From Bog-473 sp963788585 (GTDB taxonomy: Bacteria; Actinomycetota; Acidimicrobiia; Acidimicrobiales; RAAP-2), in contig CAWBHA010000005.1 in assembly GCA_963788585.1 (NCBI GenBank), positions 123,720-187,719 on the forward strand: 64,000 nucleotides of DNA. Reading direction: 5' to 3'. This document shows positions 61,075 through 64,000 of this stretch, piece by piece. Position 1 is the first letter of the stretch; each line of letters opens with the position of its first letter. The translations under genes were made by a program, and so were the position numbers. The notes beneath the pieces were generated by a model. It was not told the DNA's origin, made no database searches, and worked only from the letters and a program-made list of their open reading frames with translations.

Positions 61075-62599
61075 ATGATCGATCCAGTGAGAAGGAAAAC
61101 CTCCCGGCTATTACTGGGTGCGGTTCTCGTCGGAACCTTGACCGTGGCCGGCGTCACGGCATCACTCACTGCAGGCGCTAGCCAATCCGGGCGGAACTCA
61201 CCTTGGTACCCCTCGCTCGCCGCGTTCGAACACCACGACTCGGGAAGGACCCACCTGTTTCCCGACGCCTACTTCGGCGGTGCCTTCAACGGGCAGAACA
61301 CCGTCCAGATCACAAAGTCAACCGCGCAATACCCATCAGGATGGAACATCACCTACCTGAACGCCAACAGTGTCTATCTCTATGGCGGGGGTGACGGAAA
61401 CGAGCAGTCATCGATCGGTTCGTTCGTAGCGAAGGTCAACCCGAATACTCTCAAGCCGATCTGGTATCGGCAGCTCGTCAATACCGCCCGGAACGGCCAA
61501 TGGGACTATCCCGGCACGATCGGCATCCTGAACGACGGCTTCTTGTATGTGATCTACGGCTACCACCTGACGAAACTCAACCCACAGACCGGATCGGTCA
61601 TCGCCACGGTCGCACTGCCCACCGGTGGCGCGGCGGCGGGAGACACCGCATACAACGGGTTCAACGCAGCGCCGGATGGAATCATCGTCGTGAAGTCGAT
61701 CTACCGCCCAGCAGGCTGTACCGTCCAGGGCCCCGATGCTCTTGTGAAGTGTCCCGACCCATCGGCGGTCCCCAGCTCGGAGCTCTCGACAGTCGACACC
61801 AAGACGATGACCGTGATCGCGACGGTAACGATGCCAGGCGAGGTCATCGGTCGAGTGACGCTCGGGAGTTACGCGAGCCAGGAGTACGCCTACTTCTTCA
61901 CCCAGGAAGGCTTCATCCGCTACAAGATCACCCCGGCCGGGATGTTGACCCTCGACCCCTCGTGGGCCACCGGGCCGCTCCTCACCTCCGGCCAAACCGT
62001 CGGTTGGGCCACTGTCGTCATGGGGAACTGGGTGATCACGCAATGCAATGGGCTGCCGGCCTCAGCTCCGCTCAGCGTGTACACGGTGAACCAGGGTGCC
62101 GCAGACGACCGTTTTACCGTCCAGCCTTTTGCCGGCGACCGCATCCCGCCACTGGTCAAGAAGGCCTACGCCAAACAGGGTCCTGGCGGCACACAGGCGG
62201 TGAGCTTCATCCCGTCCACGCTCTCGGCCGACCCCGATACCGACACAAATTTACGCAATGGATGCCATCCCCGGCGAGATCGCGGCGATCAAGCTCACAT
62301 CCTCTGGGCTAACGACGATCTGGAAGGTCCACCAAACCACCACTGAGTTCATTGCGATCATCGGGCCGCTCCAGCGCCGAGCGATCGTGGCCACCGACGT
62401 CCCGACGGGGGACATCCCGGGCCACAACCGCTTCGACGAGGTCGTCTGGAGGAAGGCCGCAACCGGACAGGTGCTCGCCCGCTCGCCGAAGTTGCCAGCG
62501 ATGACGTCGGCCACCATGGTCCAGCCCTATTACCGGGGTGGCGTGTTCTATCCGGGCGTGGCCGGCACCCTCTACCGGCTGCAGCCGACGGACAGCTAA
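61075..62599 (+). CDS. Secreted propeller-like protein, frame break near 62250
   Basis: A signal peptide (TSRLLLGAVLVGTLTVAGVTA) precedes a long all-beta protein rich in W, G and T: GGGDGNEQSSIGSFVAKVNP, YRQLVNTARNGQWDYPGT, DGFLYVIYGYHLTKLNPQTG, VIATVALPTGG. The periodic LNPQTGSVIATV-type pattern suggests a PQQ- or YVTN-like propeller. The first frame runs to 62346 but homology-like sequence shifts near 62250 to MDAIPGEIAAIKLTSSG, ending at 62599 (VAGTLYRLQPTDS). One extra base explains it. The function is unknown. Confidence 0.65.
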
Positions 62600-62845
62600 G
62601 TGGGCAGCCGTGCATGACAGCGGCGCGGCCTCGCGACGAGCGGCCGGCACGGGCAGTTCGCGAACTGTCCGCTTAGGCCGACGGCTGTCAGATTTACAAC
62701 GCCGGTCACGTGCCGCTAGGGCGTGGCTGTAGACCCTGAGTGTGATGGCCTGGAAGTTTGTGCGCCCCGGGCAGTGCCCTGTCCCACCAGATAATGGACA
62801 GCCTGTCGCGAGACATCGTGGACACTCCTCTAAAGGGGTGTTGCC

Positions 62846-63994
62846 ATGGATCGGGCTCGTTATGTGGTGGATGCCGTCGTCAGCGAGGGTCGCTCGATCC
62901 GTGAGGTCGCCCAGAGCTATGGGGTCTCCAAGAGCTGGGTGGGAGCCCTGGTCGCGCGCTACCGGAGCGGTGGCTACGAGGCGCTCGAGCCACGGTCCAA
63001 GCGCCCGCACTCGATCCCGAGCCGAACCCCCGACGAGATTGAGGACGCCATCGTCTCGCTGCGCAAGGAGCTGGTCGACCAGGGCTTCGATGCCGGCCCC
63101 CACACGATCCATTGGCACCTCTCAAAGAAGCGCCACGATGTGCCGAGCGCTTCGACCATTTGGCGGGTGCTCTCTCGCCGGGGCTTCGTGGTCCCAGAAC
63201 CAAGGAAGCGACCACACAGTTCATTCGTTCGTTTTGAGGCAGCATTGCCCAACGAGTGCTGGCAGGCCGACATCACGCACTGGAAGTTGGCCGACGGCAC
63301 CGAGGTCGACATCTTGGACTTCATCGACGACCACTCCCGGCTTGTCGTCGCCGCCACGGCACGGCGGACCACCAAGGCACGTGATGTGACCGCGACAATG
63401 CATCGGGCGGCTTCTATCTGGGGTTATCCAGCCTCGGTCTTGACTGACAATGGTGCTGTCTTTAACGCTCAATCTCGCAAAGGCATGACCGTGCTCGAGA
63501 CCGAGCTCAAGGAGCTGGGCATCGTCTACAAGCACGCCAGGCCCTATCACCCCCAGACCTGCGGCAAGATCGAGCGCTGGCACCAGACCCTCAAGCGCTT
63601 CTTGGACAAACAGTCCGCAGCTGATTCGATCGCAGTGCTCCAGCGCCAGATCAACCGCTTCGTCCGCTACTACAACGAGGAGCGACCTCATAAGGCCCGA
63701 GAGCGACTGACGCCGCGCCAGGCCTTCGCTGCACGGGACAAGGCCCGCCCGGGCACCCCCATCGTGTCGACACACTTCAGAGTCCGCACCGACAAAGTCG
63801 ACCGAGGCGGCAACGTGACGCTGCGCTACGACTCCAAGATGTTCCACATCGGGATCGGCCGGCCCTTTGCGGGCACCCCGATCCGGCTCTACGTCGCTGA
63901 CCTCGACATTCGGATCGTCACAGAAGACGGGAAGCTCCTGCGGGAGCTGACGCTCGACCCCAGCCGCATCTACCAACCCCGATGGAAGACCTGA
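62846..63994 (+). mobile_element. Intact IS481-family transposase
   Basis: The 382-residue protein has an N-terminal HTH (SIREVAQSYGVSKSWVGALV) and an rve catalytic core with D-D-E residues: WQADITHWKLADG, VLTDNGAVFNAQ, and the Glu of KIERWHQTLKRF. It ends NVTLRYDSKMFHIGIGRPFA and TLDPSRIYQP. The ATG at 62846 follows AAAGGGG. The left terminus probably lies within 62780-62845 (TGTCCCACCAGATAATGGACA), and the right end is beyond or at the window edge. Confidence 0.9.
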
Positions 63995-64000
63995 GATCTA

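Overview
This is a 64 kb, high-GC chromosomal window from an actinobacterium. Actinobacterial traits include an MtrA/MtrB-like two-component system with a GerMN lipoprotein, a class II DAHP synthase, an F420-type luciferase-like oxidoreductase, a mycothiol-dependent isomerase-family protein, and the order rplU-rpmA ... obg-proB-proA with nadD-rsfS nearby. I favour the class Acidimicrobiia, but this is an impression from protein style that I cannot test here.

Layout. 1-4.8 kb: the start of a Xer-type recombinase, then a Tat-exported peptide-binding lipoprotein-like SBP, response regulator, sensor kinase and GerMN lipoprotein. 4.8-7 kb (minus): F420-type oxidoreductase, nadD, a small membrane protein and rsfS. 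7-16 kb: aroG coupled to a beta-propeller/DUF1906 cell-wall-type protein, then accessory genes (GNAT, a Clp-N/SnoaL fusion, a P-loop kinase, a nucleotidyltransferase, a methyltransferase, a universal stress protein, a damaged beta-lactamase-fold hydrolase). 16-22.7 kb (minus): obg-proB-proA-MoxR-VWA-phosphatase, nearly all joined by 4-nt overlaps. 22.7-29.5 kb: a copper amine oxidase, DtxR-type regulator and deaminase run, a divergent PNP-VOC pair, and a divergent GntR/SecD-P1-like pair. 29.5-44.6 kb (minus): the conserved trunk tig-clpP-clpX-folC-ndk-mreBCD-mrdA-two radical-SAM-linked proteins-rne-rplU-rpmA. 44.6-53.7 kb: a maleylpyruvate-isomerase-family protein, an N-acyl-D-amino-acid deacylase, tRNA-Pro(TGG), parA with a zinc-ribbon partner, a DUF3089 lipase-like gene, an MFS exporter, a LOG protein and a FkbM methyltransferase. 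54-64 kb: an accessory, lower-conservation region with an HTH/Clp-N operon, IS110, IS481 and IS30 debris, a second DUF3089 gene, a Nudix gene with an internal amber codon, a CMD/HxlR divergent pair, a secreted propeller-like protein and an intact IS481-family transposase.

How the genes work together. The trunk supplies proteostasis (trigger factor, ClpXP), folate polyglutamylation, nucleotide balance, the rod-shape/elongation complex (MreBCD and PBP2), ribosome assembly (L21, L27, Obg, RsfS), NAD synthesis and proline synthesis. The accessory islands add small self-regulated modules. Three have an inverted repeat overlapping the promoter or intergenic region: GntR at 29.1 kb, HTH/Clp-N at 54.9 kb and HxlR at 60.3 kb. 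Two of these have near-consensus promoters positioned for leaderless mRNAs.

Quality warning. Conserved genes (the TIGR03960 gene, mrdA, mreD, clpX) carry many single-base frame breaks, mostly extra bases, densest at 33.3-37.3 kb. I read these mainly as consensus errors in the assembly, so other frame breaks here should not be taken as true pseudogenes without checking reads.
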